From Nitrosospira lacus (lineage in GTDB: Bacteria > Pseudomonadota > Gammaproteobacteria > Burkholderiales > Nitrosomonadaceae): a stretch of 64,000 nt of DNA. The stretch spans positions 2,017,137-2,081,136 of the forward strand of contig NZ_CP021106.3 of NCBI RefSeq assembly GCF_000355765.4. Reading direction: 5' to 3'. Shown here in pieces: positions 21,222 to 30,524 of the stretch. Below the pieces are notes generated by a model. The model was not told where the DNA came from and ran no database searches. It was given only the letters and a program-made list of their open reading frames with translations. Each line of letters begins with the position of its first letter. Within the stretch, counting starts at the first letter, position 1. Position numbers and translations under genes: made by a program.

Positions 21222-22286
21222 TCAGTGTGCGCTGTCGAGGGGCGAAAGACGGAAAAGATTGGGCTTGCCCGCTTGTTTGATGTCGATGCCTATCCAGGGA
21301 TGCATGTCGCTGTCGATCACCAGGCCTTCCGCCTTTTCCAGCCCGGGGGGGAGCTTCCAGTAGGTGCCGCGATCCAGTCCTACCTTATTTTCGCTTGGCT
21401 TCAGGATGGGTTGCAGGCGAATCAGGGTGGAACTTTCCTGCGAGAGCAGGTAAATACCCCCATCCGGGCCGAGCGTAATCTCGCTGGCATCCGTGGCGAG
21501 TTCTCGCAGATGGTTCGAGAATTCCCACATTTTCAGCGCTACCAGCCGGCGTTGAAAAGGGAAAATAGCTCGGTTTGCGCGATAAACAATCGGGTCCTCG
21601 GAACCTGTTTTCAACCCGCTGAACGCCTCGTCTTCCTGCAGAAATGTTGTCGGCCCGTATCCCATCGGGGAGTCGCCTTCCGGTCCGAATTCAACCAGCA
21701 GGGCCGGTTTTTTCTCCTTGAGGACGAGAATATGCCCCTTTTTCATGAGGATCATCCCTTCGCCACGGGAGTTGGAGTGGACTTTCCAAAGCGAATCGAG
21801 TTGGCCGATGCTTGAGACATCCAGCGCGAAACTCCCTCGCGCTTGCTGCAAATCTTGGTCCAGGCATGAGACTTCGCTGCGGCTTTCGCTCAACATGCAG
21901 ATCGTATCCTTGCCATCCGCTGCGATAGCCTCCCATTGGGATGCATCCCCCTCACTCCTGCCTATAGTGTCCGCGACATCGTGTGCTTCGATAATGACGG
22001 TGCCCGATACGCCATCAATGCGAAATTGGGCGACCTGGTAGTCCGAATCGCCAACGGCATAGAGGCTTACTTCATTTGTTCCCCCATTCCGATTTTTTAT
22101 AGCGCGCACGATGGCGAGTCCCGACAGTTCTGCGATGGGAACGTTAAACTGCTCACGGATGGCCAGCGGTTTTTGCGGGATTCCGAGAGCGGCTTCGGGC
22201 CCCGAAAAGGCCACGTTCCCGAAGCTGCCCCAGGCGCAGGCAAGGTAGATGCAGGCTGCAAGCATCCGCTTCATCGATTCAAGCAT
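21222..22286 (-). CDS. Secreted beta-propeller-like protein
   Basis: About 354 residues (the open frame reaches 22298 with a TTG; I prefer the ATG at 22286 or the MKRML start four codons later). An N-terminal signal peptide (KRMLAACIYLACAWGSFG) sends it to the periplasm or outside. The rest has repeated strands such as LSGLAIVRAIK, EAIAADGKD, LGPDGGIYLLS and EGLVIDSDMHPWIG, as in SdiA-regulated, phytase-like or SMP-30-like propellers. Function not known. It follows the oxidoreductase fusion gene after about 25 bp on the same strand, so the two are probably co-transcribed. Confidence 0.7.
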   Translation of the reverse strand: MLESMKRMLAACIYLACAWGSFGNVAFSGPEAALGIPQKPLAIREQFNVPIAELSGLAIVRAIKNRNGGTNEVSLYAVGDSDYQVAQFRIDGVSGTVIIEAHDVADTIGRSEGDASQWEAIAADGKDTICMLSESRSEVSCLDQDLQQARGSFALDVSSIGQLDSLWKVHSNSRGEGMILMKKGHILVLKEKKPALLVEFGPEGDSPMGYGPTTFLQEDEAFSGLKTGSEDPIVYRANRAIFPFQRRLVALKMWEFSNHLRELATDASEITLGPDGGIYLLSQESSTLIRLQPILKPSENKVGLDRGTYWKLPPGLEKAEGLVIDSDMHPWIGIDIKQAGKPNLFRLSPLDSAH

Positions 22287-22310
22287 GTCTCTGGCCAAGA
22301 TGAAAACTCG

Positions 22311-24863
22311 TTAAAGTACTTTAATCTGAATTTTGCGGAACGCGACTCGCCCGGTATGGGTTTGCAAACCGATAAAACTGGGTACGCTTCCCAAACTGGG
22401 CTGGCCGCGCGCCGCATCGGGGTTGTCGTACTCAGTGATTATTATGCCATTGAGGAGTACGGTGTAGTGCTGGCCCTGGGCATGAATCTCGAACTCATTC
22501 CACTCCCCTACCGGCTTGACCGGGAGATTTGCCGGGTCATTGGGCGCGGCGAAGCCATAAATCGCGCCGGTCTTGCGAATGGGCACGCCGTCGGGACGTG
22601 CGAGCTGATCGATCTGGACCTCGAACCCGAAATTAATCGCGACGTAGGCGGTGTTGTTGTAATTCTTGCTGTCCGGGTGCGGAAAGCGGATGAACACGCC
22701 GGAATTGTCATCCTCGCGCCAGCGCAACCATTCAAGTTTAAGCACAAAGTCCTGAGGTGCGGGGTCGGTATGCCAGAACATGCCCAAGTCATTTCCAGGC
22801 ACCGATTCCAGGGCGCCATTCACAAGGAGCATACCACCGGGATTATTGTTCGCCTGGTTCGTGATGGTCGACATGCGCCATTTGCCCGTGCTTGCGCCGT
22901 CGAACAGCATGGTGAATCCCGCATCCGGGTGAAAGGGCGCAACAGTGAATTGCTCCGCCAGGCGGCGTGCCAGCGCAACCCCAGTGAGCATGGGGTTTGG
23001 CGAGCCCACTGTCGGAAACAGGGCCGGTCCTGCAACATAGGTATTCTCGACAAAGTGGAAACGGGCATTGGAGTCGGTGACGGAAGAGCCTGGATCGTCG
23101 CCCATGCAGAGCGGGCCCGCCTCGTGATGGGTAGTGCCCATGCCGTCGCGGCGCCCGCCCTCCCAGCCTGGCTTATAGGGTACGAGTTGCTTCAGGTCGG
23201 CCGTTGCCGCAACGGTCTGAGGACCCGTTGCCGTGAAAACGGTGAAATCGCGGCCTCCGGCGAATACTTTGGCTACGTCATCGGAGGCCTTGTCCATGGC
23301 GTCCCATAATTCGAAGTCGTTCGCACCGAGATTGTAGGTAACCATTGCGCGCCGCATGCCCACCTCATCGGTTTCGTTCGTCAATGTGATATTGCTGCCC
23401 GGATTTTGTTCCTGGGTTTCGCCGATGCCGCGAATGGTAATGACCACCGTGTGGTCGTTTACCTCCTGCAAGGGGAGCACGCTATCCAGATCAGGAATTT
23501 TCTTGAAAAGCTCCGCCTCGGAATCTGCGCTGAGTTTATCCAGCCCCGCCGCCGTGATCTGCAAATGAAAATAACCCTTGCCTGAACCATCGGTGAAGGC
23601 GTGCCTGCCTTTGACGAATAAGGCGGATGCCTGAAGCGCTTTTACCGCCGGACTGAGACTCGACAATGATGTGCGCGGAATGCTGATAGTAAGATTGGAG
23701 CGCAGGTGCGCCATCAGATTCTGGCCTATCCTGTGGTAGTTCGTGATTCCCTGAAAAGAGAGCAGGGCAAGGCGGGCGCTTTCTATGGTGCCCAGCGCGA
23801 TGATGACTTTACCATTATCCGCCACGGGGACCGTTACGCGCTGTTTTTGCACATTGGATCCGTCGCCGCAAACTGGCAGGTAAGTTTCGCATTCCACGCC
23901 GGTCACCTGCCCAAGCCCGTTCTGGATAGCCGTGACAAGCCGGATTACGCGGCAGTGAGGCACCGCCATGAATCGTTTCTTGACATCGTCGGGATAGCCG
24001 ATAGCCAGTGCCGATTCGGTGGAAGCCGAGCGTGCCGCCTTGATCAGCAGAGGCGCTGCGCTGAACTTGTTAAAAGGAAAGAATCCGGAGCCTGCACGGC
24101 TCTGGACTGCCAGGGGAGCTTCCAGCTTGCACTGTTCCTTGTGTTCGGCGGATGTGGCGGGCGGCAGGTGCATGTGCAGGGGCAATTCGGCCGGCTTGAT
24201 CGCCTCGGGGACCTGATTGCCGTTGATCCCGTCAAACAATTGTTTGCGCAACGCGTAATGCATGGGGCCGCTGATAAAATCATTCGTTTGATCGGTACCG
24301 ATTTGTTGCGCGGCCTCCGCAAAATACCTGGTGTTCAGGTCGCTCACCACGCTGGCGGGCCACCGATCCGGCGGCATTTCGGTATCGGTGGCAGTATCCA
24401 GCAATTGCGGCGACCAGCCGCCAAAATAGAGGGAGCGCCCTCCGAAACAATAGGCCAATCCGGGGAACCCGCCCGGCACTTTTGCGGGATCCGCGCGCCA
24501 GGGCAGTCCCCAGATCTCGGCGCGCGGCACGAATGGGTCGGTTTCGGTGGGTGGCGGCACACCAAGTCCGATCGGCGGATAGTTTTGCACATGCTCTGTC
24601 AGTACCAGCGAGCCAGCGTCGAGTACCAGAATGCGGTGACTGTGCGTTTTGTCCTGCGAGAACAGGTGCTGCGCAAATACGGGTCCGAAGCTGCCGCCGC
24701 CGACGACGATTACATCGAAGGGTCGGGCATCGCTGGTGGGAGAGCCATCCGGCCGCTGCCTGTTCTTATCGGTGCTATTCAGGGCTTCATCAAGCCCATT
24801 GGCGATGTAACGGCCGAGAACGTCTTTGGTAAAGTCGGTGGTCTGGGGGGTGCTCGCAGTCAT
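22311..24863 (-). CDS. GMC oxidoreductase fused to a DUF1080 (3-keto-glycoside hydrolase) domain
   Basis: 850 residues. Residues 49-68 carry the FAD-binding motif FDVIVVGGGSFGPVFAQHLF, and about 50-640 is a GMC-type oxidoreductase ending in THHEAG...TVGSPNPMLTG, the region of the catalytic His/Asn pair. Residues about 650-850 (from FTMLFDGAST through DNSGVFIRFP and GEWNEFEIHAQG) form a complete DUF1080 domain, the family that includes 3-keto-disaccharide hydrolases. The two activities are consecutive: oxidation at C3 of a sugar, then cleavage of the 3-keto glycoside. No signal peptide on this chain. Substrate is unknown. Co-oriented with the secreted propeller protein downstream. Confidence 0.88.
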   Translation of the reverse strand: MTASTPQTTDFTKDVLGRYIANGLDEALNSTDKNRQRPDGSPTSDARPFDVIVVGGGSFGPVFAQHLFSQDKTHSHRILVLDAGSLVLTEHVQNYPPIGLGVPPPTETDPFVPRAEIWGLPWRADPAKVPGGFPGLAYCFGGRSLYFGGWSPQLLDTATDTEMPPDRWPASVVSDLNTRYFAEAAQQIGTDQTNDFISGPMHYALRKQLFDGINGNQVPEAIKPAELPLHMHLPPATSAEHKEQCKLEAPLAVQSRAGSGFFPFNKFSAAPLLIKAARSASTESALAIGYPDDVKKRFMAVPHCRVIRLVTAIQNGLGQVTGVECETYLPVCGDGSNVQKQRVTVPVADNGKVIIALGTIESARLALLSFQGITNYHRIGQNLMAHLRSNLTISIPRTSLSSLSPAVKALQASALFVKGRHAFTDGSGKGYFHLQITAAGLDKLSADSEAELFKKIPDLDSVLPLQEVNDHTVVITIRGIGETQEQNPGSNITLTNETDEVGMRRAMVTYNLGANDFELWDAMDKASDDVAKVFAGGRDFTVFTATGPQTVAATADLKQLVPYKPGWEGGRRDGMGTTHHEAGPLCMGDDPGSSVTDSNARFHFVENTYVAGPALFPTVGSPNPMLTGVALARRLAEQFTVAPFHPDAGFTMLFDGASTGKWRMSTITNQANNNPGGMLLVNGALESVPGNDLGMFWHTDPAPQDFVLKLEWLRWREDDNSGVFIRFPHPDSKNYNNTAYVAINFGFEVQIDQLARPDGVPIRKTGAIYGFAAPNDPANLPVKPVGEWNEFEIHAQGQHYTVLLNGIIITEYDNPDAARGQPSLGSVPSFIGLQTHTGRVAFRKIQIKVL

Positions 24864-25067
24864 TTAAGATTTCCTCGCGTCATGGTTGCCATTGTCACGG
24901 AATGGGTCACTCACCGGGGCGGATGGCGGATGAGAAAAACGGGAATAAAGTCGCGCTAATTATCTATAGACCAATCCAGGAAACAATTCAAAGATATCTC
25001 CCGGAATTTTTTTAAATGGGATCTCGGGCTGAAGACCGCGATTCTGCTGATTTTGTCTCTCGACCAT

Positions 25068-25128
25068 GTACTTCAGTCCAATAGGCAGCACGTTCAGAGG
25101 GGGTAAGATGCGACTTGAGGGGATACTA
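25068..25128 (+). ncRNA. Conserved element, copy 1, 5' part (interrupted)
   Basis: Begins GTACTTCAGTCCAATAGGCA, identical over 20 bases to copy 2 at 31348. It runs 61 bp to a TA where a MITE-like repeat has entered, and resumes at 25309 with CTTTCCTTCATGGTAACG, comparable to CCTTCCTCCATTGGTAGCG in copy 2, before a terminator hairpin. Head-to-tail distance without the insert is 59 bp, against 56 in copy 2. A small RNA or leader is a guess; sequence conservation is what is seen. Confidence 0.45.
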
Positions 25129-25308
25129 GGGCCTGTTAACACTTATTTCGCATCCGTGACGGTAACGGATTTCATCCAGCACGAGGCATGAGCCGCGCGG
25201 CGGAGCAGACCTCAGTAAGCGGCGAGTAACAAAGGGCTGATGAAATCCGTTCCGTCCCTCCGGGTTGCGCACAAAAAACGCCGGTGCGAAATAAGTGTTA
25301 ACAGGCCC
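25129..25308. mobile_element. MITE-like element, copy 1 (180 bp)
   Basis: Bounded by terminal inverted repeats GGGCCTGTTAACACTTATTT... and its complement (at least 24 bp), flanked on both sides by TA, the target of IS630/Tc1-mariner elements. No coding capacity, so it would need a transposase in trans. Inside is a second inverted repeat round GGATTTCATCCAGC. The core is in the opposite orientation to copies at 35714 and 47912. Confidence 0.85.
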
Positions 25309-25339
25309 TAGCTTTCCTTCATGGTAACGGGACGATTTG

Positions 25340-25366
25340 GCCCGGCGGAGTAATCCTCCGCCGGGC
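25340..25366 (+). terminator. Strong GC hairpin ending conserved element copy 1
   Basis: GCCCGGCGGA pairs with TCCGCCGGGC round a short loop, followed by ATTTTC. The analogous place in copy 2 (31432) also has a GCCCGG/CCGGGC stem with a T run. Could also serve as a shared terminator for the convergent OsmC gene on the other strand. Confidence 0.6.
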
Positions 25367-25439
25367 ATTTTCTGGCTGCTACAACGGTGATGGGTAACCC
25401 AGACTGCCAACCTGGCTTGGCTCGGCCACCATGCGGGAG

Positions 25440-25868
25440 CTATGATTCCAGCCTGGCGTCCATTGTGATTTTTGCCTTCAATAGCTTGGATACCGGGCAT
25501 CCCATTTTTGCCTTGTTGGCGATTTCCTCGAATTTCGTTTTATCCGCACCGGGAATTTTTGCCGCTACAGTAAGATGGCTTGCGGTGATTTCGAAGTCCT
25601 CCCCGACTTTGTCCAGCGTTACATCAGCATGCGTTTCGATCTTCTCGGGGGTCAGCCCCGCCTCGCCGAGCATCAAGGATAGCGCCATGGAAAAACAGCC
25701 CGCATGCGCGGCGCCAATCAGCTCTTCGGGATTGGTGCCTTTGCCGTTTTCGAATCTTGCCTTGAATCCATACGGTGCTTCCTTTAACACGCCGGTTTCG
25801 GTGGAGATGGTGCCGCCACCATCCCTGATGCCGCCCTTCCAGACTGCCCATGCTTTCTTCGTCGTCAT
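25440..25868 (-). CDS. OsmC-family peroxiredoxin
   Basis: 142 residues from the ATG at 25868 (ribosome site AGGAAC); the frame stays open 38 codons further up but without family sequence. Two conserved cysteines, in IGAAHAGCFSMAL and in KMGCPVSKLL, are the peroxidatic and resolving cysteines of OsmC-type thiol peroxidases. It should detoxify organic hydroperoxides in the cytoplasm. Single gene. Confidence 0.92.
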   Translation of the reverse strand: MTTKKAWAVWKGGIRDGGGTISTETGVLKEAPYGFKARFENGKGTNPEELIGAAHAGCFSMALSLMLGEAGLTPEKIETHADVTLDKVGEDFEITASHLTVAAKIPGADKTKFEEIANKAKMGCPVSKLLKAKITMDARLES

Positions 25869-26144
25869 GATCGTTCCTGGTTGATAAATAAGCAGATTGC
25901 GCCCGAAATTACGCCGGGTCTGTTCGGTTCCATACGGATCGGGAGCGAAGGGCTGTAGGATGAATGGAGCGTAGCGACCCATCGTTCTGTTTGTTGTCTG
26001 CTTTCTTTCCTCCGCTGGGCGCCTCTGGACGATGTTCAGATGGTACGTTGGGTGGGTGCGTCGTGTTGTATTGATGGGTCGCGTTACCTCAACCCATCCT
26101 GCATAAGCTGTCCGGCTGCTCCGGATTAACAGAAATGTCAGGGC

Positions 26145-27983
26145 TTAATTTGAAGCGGACCCCGCATTCCACAATATCGCCGTTCCAATAATCGCCGATA
26201 CAATCGAGCCCGCGAAGATCGCTATTTTGACAGCGGCAAAATCAGCTTCAAACTCAAAAGCTTGACTCGCTATGAAAAGCGACATGGTGAAGCCGATACC
26301 AGCCAGGGCTCCCGCCCCGCCCAGTTGACGCCAGGAGCATGCCACGGGTTTGGTTGCGATGCCCAGCCGGATGGCCAGCGCCGCCGCGGCGACGAACCCG
26401 AGCGGTTTGCCAACCACCAGTGCGACCGCGGTACCGAACATGAGTGCCATCTGACCGCCGAGCGCCCCGATCTCTATCGCCACACCGCCATTGACCAGGG
26501 CGAAGAGGGGCAGGACTATATAGCTCGATCTTGGCGCGACATGACGAAGCATGCGTTCAGCCGGGGATTCCAGCCGGTCATGGATAGCGTCCAACGCTTC
26601 AAGGGAGGGTTCGGACGGCCCATAGCGCATGACTTCTTTACCCCGCTTCGTTTCCGCTGTCAGGATCGCATCGGCTTGCAGCATCAGCGCCCTGAGGTTG
26701 GGCGGCGGGCGGGTCGGGATAAAGAGCGCGAGAATGACTCCCGCCAGAGTCGCATGGATCCCGCTGGCATGTACGCAGGCCCAGAGGCCGATTCCCAGGA
26801 ATACATAAGGTGAAGCGCGATAGATGCCGCTCCGGTTGACCAGCGCCAGCAATCCCGTGATAGCAGCGGCACCGGCGAGATAGTTACCTCGCACCTCATC
26901 GGTATAAAAGATCGCCACGACAATAATGGCGCCGATGTCATCGACAATGGCGGCTGCAGTCAGAAAAACTCGCAATTCGATGGGTACCCGCCTGCCCATC
27001 ATGGCAATCAGTGCAACTGCGAATGCGGTATCGGTCGCCATCGGCACGCCCCATCCCAACGACCATGCATCTTCCGGTCCTCCCGGCACCAGAAGCAGAT
27101 ATACCAGCGCCGGCATTGCCATGCCACCAACGGCTGCAGCGACCGGCAGCATCGCGGATTGACGACTGGCGAGATGGCCCACCGTGAATTCCCGCTTGAT
27201 TTCCAGGCCGACCACCAGAAAAAAGATAACCAGCAGCCCGTCATTTATCCAGTGGTGCAGCGAGAGATGAAACGACGCGCCGCCAAAGGTGATGCCAAAG
27301 GGCTGATCCCAGAATTCGTTAAAGTCGGGACCGAAGGGGGAATTACTCAGCGCAATGGCAATCCCGGTTGTCAACAGCAGCAGAATACCGGTCGAAGGCG
27401 CCCACTTGGCGAAGTCCAGTGCGGCCGCATGGACGACATGACCCAGGGAACCGAGCATCGCCTCCGAAAGTGAGCTGGCGTCCCAGGGGCCGTCGTAGCG
27501 GCGGCCATTAATGAAAAATGTCGGCGTGACGATGACGCCGCTGGCCTCGGCGCTCTCCACATCCGCATCCACACGTGCTTTTGCACCTAGCGTACCCTCT
27601 TCATTCCGAGGGGCATTTTTCTCTTCGAGAATCTGGTCGGCGGCGATAGTGTGTAGGTCGTCCGCGGTGAGCGTGGCGGAGTGGGTCATCAGCGCGACAT
27701 GCACATGCCAGAAGCGCGCCGGATCACTGTATGATTCCACAAGCTCGGCGGCGCGGCGGGCGATATCACTGCCGGGCAGCGGCCGATGGCGGAAGACGTA
27801 GCGCAAACGGTTGCCGAAACGATTGCGCATTTCAGCAACGCGCTCGTGGGCGGCGCGGGAGGAAGGGTCCGCGTAGCTACCGTATTCGACTAACGTGATC
27901 TCGGCATCGGGCGGCCCCAGTATGTGGTCGTATGCCTCGTCGACTGGCCGGTCAAGCCGATTGGCGGGGGCTTCGGGTGTCAT
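26145..27983 (-). CDS. nhaA: Na+/H+ antiporter NhaA with N-terminal thioredoxin-like domain
   Basis: 612 residues. Residues about 15-190 are DsbA/thioredoxin-like ([35 protein letters not shown]), but where DsbA has CXXC this protein has ADPS, so it cannot be a redox enzyme by that site. Residues about 200-605 are NhaA, with about eleven membrane helices and the ion-binding Asp pair in [11 protein letters not shown]. It exchanges internal Na+ for external H+ and would fit with the N-ATPase in the same window. Such fusions are known in NhaA families. Confidence 0.92.
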   Translation of the reverse strand: MTPEAPANRLDRPVDEAYDHILGPPDAEITLVEYGSYADPSSRAAHERVAEMRNRFGNRLRYVFRHRPLPGSDIARRAAELVESYSDPARFWHVHVALMTHSATLTADDLHTIAADQILEEKNAPRNEEGTLGAKARVDADVESAEASGVIVTPTFFINGRRYDGPWDASSLSEAMLGSLGHVVHAAALDFAKWAPSTGILLLLTTGIAIALSNSPFGPDFNEFWDQPFGITFGGASFHLSLHHWINDGLLVIFFLVVGLEIKREFTVGHLASRQSAMLPVAAAVGGMAMPALVYLLLVPGGPEDAWSLGWGVPMATDTAFAVALIAMMGRRVPIELRVFLTAAAIVDDIGAIIVVAIFYTDEVRGNYLAGAAAITGLLALVNRSGIYRASPYVFLGIGLWACVHASGIHATLAGVILALFIPTRPPPNLRALMLQADAILTAETKRGKEVMRYGPSEPSLEALDAIHDRLESPAERMLRHVAPRSSYIVLPLFALVNGGVAIEIGALGGQMALMFGTAVALVVGKPLGFVAAAALAIRLGIATKPVACSWRQLGGAGALAGIGFTMSLFIASQAFEFEADFAAVKIAIFAGSIVSAIIGTAILWNAGSASN

Positions 27984-28077
27984 TTATTACGTGGTGCATT
28001 CACTGGGCTCTCGCGTGGATGAAGATTGTTTCCGCTTGAAATCCCGTTCGGTCCCGAGTTGACAATCGGTGCGGCCT

Positions 28078-28250
28078 GGCAGCCTGTTGGAGGTAAAGGA
28101 AATCGGATGCGAAGCCGGGTCTTAAAGCATCGTGCCAGTCCATATTTCGCCGCTTTTTAGCCAATAGAACCGCTATTGGGCTTCAAAATCGTCAAAATCT
28201 GTCCTCCCGGTCGCTTTTTCGCTTCGATTCTACGGCCGACAGGCTGCTAG
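28078..28250. mobile_element. MITE-like repeat of a second type
   Basis: About 173 bp bounded by GGCAGCCTGTTGG (28078-28090) and CCGACAGGCTGCTAG (28236-28250), imperfect inverted repeats. An inner inverted repeat, AGCCAATAG / CTATTGG, lies near 28158-28182. No coding capacity. A one-mismatch version of its right end lies at 8651-8665. The family is not named here. Confidence 0.5.
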
Positions 28251-28280
28251 CGATTGCCAGCTATGCGGAGTATTCCCGGT

Positions 28281-28595
28281 TCAGAGAAGTTTCAGGGTTC
28301 GTGGAAAACGGCTATCCACCCATTCCCAGACATCCGGAGGCAAATATCCCGCCACAGCCACGGCAATTTCCGTCAGAAGAAATTGGAAACTGTCGCTTCC
28401 GTAATTTCCGAGGGTACTTACCAATTGTTCAGGCTCGGCATTCGTCTCAAATACGATGGCACATACGTGCTCGCCTGATGTCACGATTCGCCAATCGCTG
28501 CCGGACAAGGTTTCGACTTCATCACGGATATGCCGTACCGTTACCGCATACTCTTTCAGATAGGGGTAGCAAAACGTAAGCTGATAAAGGGCCAT
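28281..28595 (-). CDS. Small hypothetical protein
   Basis: 104 residues, no signal peptide or membrane segment. Starts MALYQLTFCYPY and contains mixed strands and helices with SGDWRIVTSG-like and VWEWVDSRFP segments; an alpha/beta fold is plausible. A ribosome-like GGGGAAAA lies upstream. No family recognised. The right-hand neighbour on the same strand is a BssS-like protein. Confidence 0.6.
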   Translation of the reverse strand: MALYQLTFCYPYLKEYAVTVRHIRDEVETLSGSDWRIVTSGEHVCAIVFETNAEPEQLVSTLGNYGSDSFQFLLTEIAVAVAGYLPPDVWEWVDSRFPRTLKLL

Positions 28596-28691
28596 GATCT
28601 TTCGGGGAAAATAAACAAATGTGTGGGGTGAGGCTCAAAACTTTGAGCCACTCCCCTCGCATAGTGTACCCCACGCAAGGTAGCCGCATCA

Positions 28692-28958
28692 TCAATAGAT
28701 AAGCACACCGGTGGACGCTATTGTGGAGTCGGGAGATTCGAACTCCTGGTTTTCGATATGTGCGATCGCTCGTGATAGCGCGTCCCGAAGTTCCCGTGCC
28801 TGATCCGCGTGCATCATATAGGGCCTGCCTGGATCAGCTTCGGAGAGTTTCTGCCGATCATGCGCCAGAAAAGGGAAGCGCACAGAAAGAACTCCGTCAA
28901 CCGGTACTGTTTTTATTTCCCACCCCGTAATCGGGAACAGAAAAAAATCATTGTCCAT
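28692..28958 (-). CDS. BssS-like small protein
   Basis: 88 residues. GWEIKTVPVDGVLSVRFPF, then a polar stretch and ADQARELRDALSRAIAHIE, resembles E. coli BssS (biofilm-related: GWDISTV..., then ...DVARQFISILEAGIAKIE). Resemblance is from memory of the family pattern and should be checked. A ribosome site (AGGAGCC region) precedes the ATG. If right, a biofilm/signal-related role is possible; no mechanism can be given. Confidence 0.55.
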   Translation of the reverse strand: MDNDFFLFPITGWEIKTVPVDGVLSVRFPFLAHDRQKLSEADPGRPYMMHADQARELRDALSRAIAHIENQEFESPDSTIASTGVLIY

Positions 28959-29236
28959 GGAAAGGCTCCTGCTGAAAGTTTGACGGCCTTTAGTGTATCA
29001 AAGGGAGTCTTCGATACTTCGTTAACTAGCGCACATAGATAAACGTCTTTATGTTGGATAATGTTCTCGTATCCTTCTCCTCATCCTCCATTGATCCTTC
29101 AGGCCGCAGTCGCCAACTTGTTGCGAAGTCTTCCGGTGAGCAGCGCTTGCTGCAAGGGACTGATTCAACGGCCTCATCAGTGGCAGTAAAATCATGGGCG
29201 GAGGAATTCAGCGGACTGATAAATCAGGATGGATAA

Positions 29237-30160
29237 ATGGACCTAATCGCCCGGTTTTTAAATCAATTTAACTGGCAAACCCTCATGTTTGCAACCCTGC
29301 GAATCATGTTTATCAGCCTTGCGGCATGGGTACTGCTTTCGGTCATCAAGTTACTACTGGGCCGGATGCAGCGATCGCTGATTAGCAGGGCCAGCGAACA
29401 GGGAGAAATGGCTACTGAAGCGGCCAAGCGTATCGAAACGCTGATCCGGCTGTTGCGCCAGGCGGTGGTGATTATCGTTTGGGTGATCGTGGGTCTGGTG
29501 ATTCTGAGAGAGTTGAATGTCGAGATAGCGCCCATTCTCGCGAGCGCGGGCGTTGTCGGTCTCGCCGTGGGCTTTGGTGCGCAGAATTTGGTGCGCGACG
29601 TGATTTCAGGATTTTTCATGATCCTGGAAAACCAGATCAGGGTGGGCGACGTGGCTATAGTCAATGGCACAGGTGGACTGGTGGAGCGGGTCAATTTTCG
29701 TACTATTGTCCTGCGCGATGAGGCGGGCACCGTGCATGTGTTTCCCAATGGGACCATTAACACACTTGCGAATATGACCCAGGAGTGGTCGGCATACGTG
29801 TTTGAGGTCAGGGTCGCTTACAGGGAAGATATGGATAAAGTCATGGCTGTCATGCGCAATACTGGCGCGGCATTGCGTAAGGATGAAACATTCGGCCCCC
29901 TGATGGTGGAGGATGTCGAGATATACGGTGTCGACAGCTTTCAGGATTCCGCGGTGGTCATCAAGGGGCGCCTGCGCACGAGGCCGATCAAACAATGGAG
30001 CGTCGGGCGCGAATATCGCCGGCGCCTGAAGCTTGCGTTTGAGCGGGAAGGTATCGAAATACCCTTTCCGCATCATTCCATCTACTTTGGCGAGACCGGC
30101 AACGCGTTGATGGCAGCGCTTATCAATCAGAAAAATGCCATGAAAACGGATGAGCTGTGA
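29237..30160 (+). CDS. MscS-family mechanosensitive channel
   Basis: 307 residues. Three membrane segments (about 18-40, 68-90, 95-120), with the pore helix region ASAGVVGLAVGFGAQNLVRDVISG followed by the beta-domain motif (ENQIRVGDVAIVNG) and HVFPNGTINTLANMT. The channel opens on membrane tension and releases osmolytes. Length is close to E. coli MscS (286). No clear operon partner. The 61-codon frame ending just before the start is probably not a gene. Confidence 0.93.
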   Translation: MDLIARFLNQFNWQTLMFATLRIMFISLAAWVLLSVIKLLLGRMQRSLISRASEQGEMATEAAKRIETLIRLLRQAVVIIVWVIVGLVILRELNVEIAPILASAGVVGLAVGFGAQNLVRDVISGFFMILENQIRVGDVAIVNGTGGLVERVNFRTIVLRDEAGTVHVFPNGTINTLANMTQEWSAYVFEVRVAYREDMDKVMAVMRNTGAALRKDETFGPLMVEDVEIYGVDSFQDSAVVIKGRLRTRPIKQWSVGREYRRRLKLAFEREGIEIPFPHHSIYFGETGNALMAALINQKNAMKTDEL

Positions 30161-30524
30161 GTACCGGCTGTTCGCATATTCGAAGAGAATTTGCCTCCAG
30201 ACGTTCCACGGGTGAAGGGACTGTGTAACACGTATCCCATCATACCCAGCGCCCAACCGAATCGGCGGGCTTGATTTAGCGGTGTTGTTTTACGATCTGC
30301 TATCTTTTTTTCATCAGCTACGCGCTTTACCGCCCCCCATAGCGCAACAGTTTTGCAGCGGCTTGAAGCGCCGGGAAATTTTAGATAAGATAATGCATCT
30401 TTTGGATGGCTGCCCATTTTGGGATTCGGGATAATTCCGCCGCTTCCATGAAGATGCCCCGGCCAATTCATTATACTTGCTGTTGCCTGACAAATTCAGA
30501 CCTGGCTATCTCACTAGAAGGCTC
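30161..30524. other. Intergenic stretch, no gene seen
   Basis: 364 bp between the MscS gene and the small secreted protein at 30525. No convincing frame, hairpin terminator or repeat was found; overlapping short frames on the minus strand look like chance. Confidence 0.5.

Larger units (their letters stand above)
24864..25439. other. Intergenic region with a split repeat element
   Basis: 576 bp with no gene. It contains a copy of the GTACTTCAGTCCAATAGGCA element (25068-25087), a MITE-like repeat inserted into it (25129-25308) and a strong hairpin (25340-25366). The three parts are listed separately. Confidence 0.7.

Noticed and set aside
29051-29236. 61-codon frame ending just before the MscS gene
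   Set aside because: Low-complexity Ser-rich product with no ribosome site or family; more likely untranslated leader.
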